A DNA stretch of 14,681 nucleotides, from NCBI GenBank assembly GCA_016208845.1, contig JACQXH010000144.1, forward strand, positions 1 through 14,681, given 5' to 3'. This document shows, one piece after another, positions 12,998 through 14,681 of the stretch. The DNA comes from Nitrospirota bacterium (GTDB taxonomy: Bacteria > Nitrospirota > Thermodesulfovibrionia > UBA6902 > BMS3Bbin08). The translations under genes were made by a program, and so were the position numbers. The notes under the pieces are model-generated. The model had not been told where the DNA came from. It made no database searches and worked only from the letters and a program-made list of their open reading frames with translations. Within the stretch, counting starts at the first letter, position 1, and each line of letters opens with the position of its first letter.

Positions 12998-14659
12998 TTA
13001 AAATAAACCCTTAACCTTGCCTGTGTTGACATCAACATCAACGCGGCGATACGCAGGGTCTGAGGCTGTGCCCGGCATCAGCTTTATCGCGCCTGCAACA
13101 GGTACCACAAATCCCGCCCCTTTATATGTAAGGGTCTCAGGGTCATCTTCCATTCGCTTTGCCTTCGCCAGTGCGTCAGGAGTATATTCAACGCCGTCTG
13201 CGCCATAGACTTCTTTGGCGATCAATTCAATACGCTGCCTTAATGGCGTTGAAAGTTCATAAAGCAATTTAAAGTTGTTCGGCTCATTGCATGCGTCAAC
13301 GACTGCGTCTGCAAGTTCAAGAGCGCCTTCGCCGCCGTACTGCCAATGCTTGGAAAGCGCTACCCTTGCGCCTGCGGCCTCAGCGATCCTTCTGACTGCC
13401 TTGATCTCATTATCTGTATCGGTATAAAAGGCATTGATGCAGACAACAGGGTTAATGCCTGCTTTCTTTATCACTTTCAGAAGATGAATGAGGTTGTCAC
13501 AGCCTTTTTCTACCCATCCAACATTTTCACCCTTATATTCTTCAGGGATTGGTTTTCCGGGCACTGGTATCGGCGCTCCGCCGTGGCATTTAAGCGCCCT
13601 GATAGTGGCGACAAGGACCGCTGCATTTGGTTTAAGTCCTGAGAACCGGCATTTAAGGTTCCAGAATTTTTCAAATCCTATATCTGCTGCGAAGCCAGAC
13701 TCGGTAACATTATAATCGCCGAGCTTAAGTCCAACCCTGTCTGCAATGATGGAGGACTGTCCGATCGCTATGTTGGCAAAGGGCCCCGCATGTACCAGCA
13801 CAGGTTGTCCCTCAATTGTCTGCATCAGGTTAGGATTCAATGCCTCAACCATCCATGCGGTCATAGCTCCGGCAACATTAAGGTCTTCAGTTGTAACGGG
13901 TTTTCCGCTCTTGTCATAAGCGACAACGATGCGGCCCATTCTCTCTCTCATGTCCTTCAGGTCTTTCGCAACGGCCAGTATGGCCATGACTTCTGACGAA
14001 ACCGCTATCGCAAAGCCTGAATTCATCATGAAGCCGTCGTTCTTTCCGCCGAGTCCAATTGTTATTTCCCTCAGCGCCTGGGCGCAGAAATCCATTATCC
14101 ATTTCATCTCAACATTGCGGGGATCAATGTTGAGTCTCTTTAATTTACGTTTTGCAAGCTGGTCGTCATTGTAATTGAATTCGTGCTGTATGCGTGATGT
14201 GAGGGCCACCATTGCAAGGTTATGCGCGTTCATTATCGCATTGATATCGCCGGTCAGTCCCAGGGAAAACGGTGTCAATGGAATGCACTGAGATAATCCT
14301 CCGCCTGCGGCAGAACCTTTGATATTCATTGTAGGTCCGCCGGAAGGCTGGCGGATCGCGGCTATAACATTCTTTTTGCGCTTGCCGAGTCCCTGTGTCA
14401 ATCCCATAGTGGTAGTGGACTTGCCTTCACCAAGAGGCGTCGGTGTTATCGCGGTAACGTCTACATATTTCCCATCAGGCCTGTTGGCAAGGCGCTTCAA
14501 TATCTTATTGAAATCAAGCTTTGCCACATAGTGGCCATGTGGAAGAAGTTCTTCTTTTTGAAGTCCAAGCTCCTCTCCCAATTGATAAACAGTTTTCATG
14601 CTGGGTTCGGCAGCTTCAGCGATTTCCCAGTCTGCGTGCTTAGTTGGATCAAGCGGCAT
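12998..14659 (-). CDS. fhs: formate-tetrahydrofolate ligase lacking a conserved C-terminal segment
   Basis: Fhs condenses formate and THF to 10-formyl-THF with ATP, the entry of the methyl branch. The P-loop AITPTPLGEGKSTTTMG is at residues 70-86. Other blocks are RQPSGGPTMNIKGSAAGGG (long-form type), LTGDINAIMNAHNLAM, GRIVVAYDKSGKPVTTEDL, HAGPFANIAIGQSSI, VTESGFAADIGFEKF, GINPVVCINAFYTDTDNEI and YGADGVEYTPDALAKA. The C-terminus jumps from RMEDDPE (residue 508) to TLTYKGAGFVVPVAG. Family members have about 36-40 residues between these points, including the conserved M-(A/V)-K-T-x-x-S-x-S-x-D motif. The protein is 553 residues where relatives of this type have about 590; the frame is kept. ATG 14659 has an AAAGGAGG site 8 bases upstream. 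The identity is certain; activity as written is doubtful. Confidence 0.95.
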   Translation of the reverse strand: MPLDPTKHADWEIAEAAEPSMKTVYQLGEELGLQKEELLPHGHYVAKLDFNKILKRLANRPDGKYVDVTAITPTPLGEGKSTTTMGLTQGLGKRKKNVIAAIRQPSGGPTMNIKGSAAGGGLSQCIPLTPFSLGLTGDINAIMNAHNLAMVALTSRIQHEFNYNDDQLAKRKLKRLNIDPRNVEMKWIMDFCAQALREITIGLGGKNDGFMMNSGFAIAVSSEVMAILAVAKDLKDMRERMGRIVVAYDKSGKPVTTEDLNVAGAMTAWMVEALNPNLMQTIEGQPVLVHAGPFANIAIGQSSIIADRVGLKLGDYNVTESGFAADIGFEKFWNLKCRFSGLKPNAAVLVATIRALKCHGGAPIPVPGKPIPEEYKGENVGWVEKGCDNLIHLLKVIKKAGINPVVCINAFYTDTDNEIKAVRRIAEAAGARVALSKHWQYGGEGALELADAVVDACNEPNNFKLLYELSTPLRQRIELIAKEVYGADGVEYTPDALAKAKRMEDDPETLTYKGAGFVVPVAGAIKLMPGTASDPAYRRVDVDVNTGKVKGLF

Positions 14660-14681
14660 TTTAACATCCTCCTTTTAAAAT

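Noticed and set aside
13017..14531. Open frames on the plus strand across fhs
   Set aside because: They are antisense shadows of a strongly conserved gene, without ribosome sites or recognisable protein features.

Overview
The window is chromosomal DNA from an anaerobic bacterium with a Wood-Ljungdahl type C1 pathway. Gene content suggests a Nitrospirota or Desulfobacterota lineage: a split MetV/MetF methylene-THF reductase, a CooC-type nickel ATPase, and a formate-THF ligase of the long 'QPSGGPTMNIKG' type. The style of its intergenic repeats fits too. This placement is inference from gene content, not a phylogeny.

Layout. Almost all housekeeping genes lie on the minus strand. From left to right: the start of a TlyA-like rRNA methyltransferase (cut by the window edge), an unrecognised helical-repeat protein, panB, a SlyD-like FKBP isomerase and a small membrane protein. 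A plus-strand dienelactone hydrolase gene follows, broken by an internal deletion. Then comes a folate/C1 block transcribed leftward: cooC, 5-formyl-THF cyclo-ligase, folE, folD, metV, metF, closed by an intrinsic terminator at about 4075-4104. To the right, a small plus-strand accessory island (8859-10277) holds an ankyrin-repeat membrane protein and a ParE-type toxin-antitoxin pair. After it the minus strand resumes with a broken aroE fused in frame to a PDZ/radical-SAM/DUF512 protein, then pgsA, a strong hairpin, and fhs at the right edge.

How the genes fit together. FolE starts pterin/folate synthesis. Fhs, FolD and MetV/MetF carry formate through formyl-, methenyl-, methylene- and methyl-THF. 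The cyclo-ligase returns 5-formyl-THF to the pool. CooC is the family that loads nickel into CO dehydrogenase/acetyl-CoA synthase, the step that uses methyl-THF. The block therefore looks like the methyl branch plus maturation support of acetyl-CoA synthesis or oxidation.

Main oddities. Judged against remembered family members, five places lack internal segments of conserved proteins: dienelactone hydrolase near 3481, CooC near 8333, AroE near 10537, the DUF512-AroE junction near 10961, and Fhs near 13135. Each removes functionally important residues; two break the frame and three keep an open frame. Five such lesions in 15 kb point to a shared cause, either assembly error or unusual deletion activity. 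The gaps also carry at least four short repeat families, three of which run into the 3' ends of neighbouring genes. The helical-repeat gene has a near-consensus promoter so close to its ATG that its mRNA may be leaderless. I saw no tRNA, rRNA, CRISPR array or insertion-sequence transposase.
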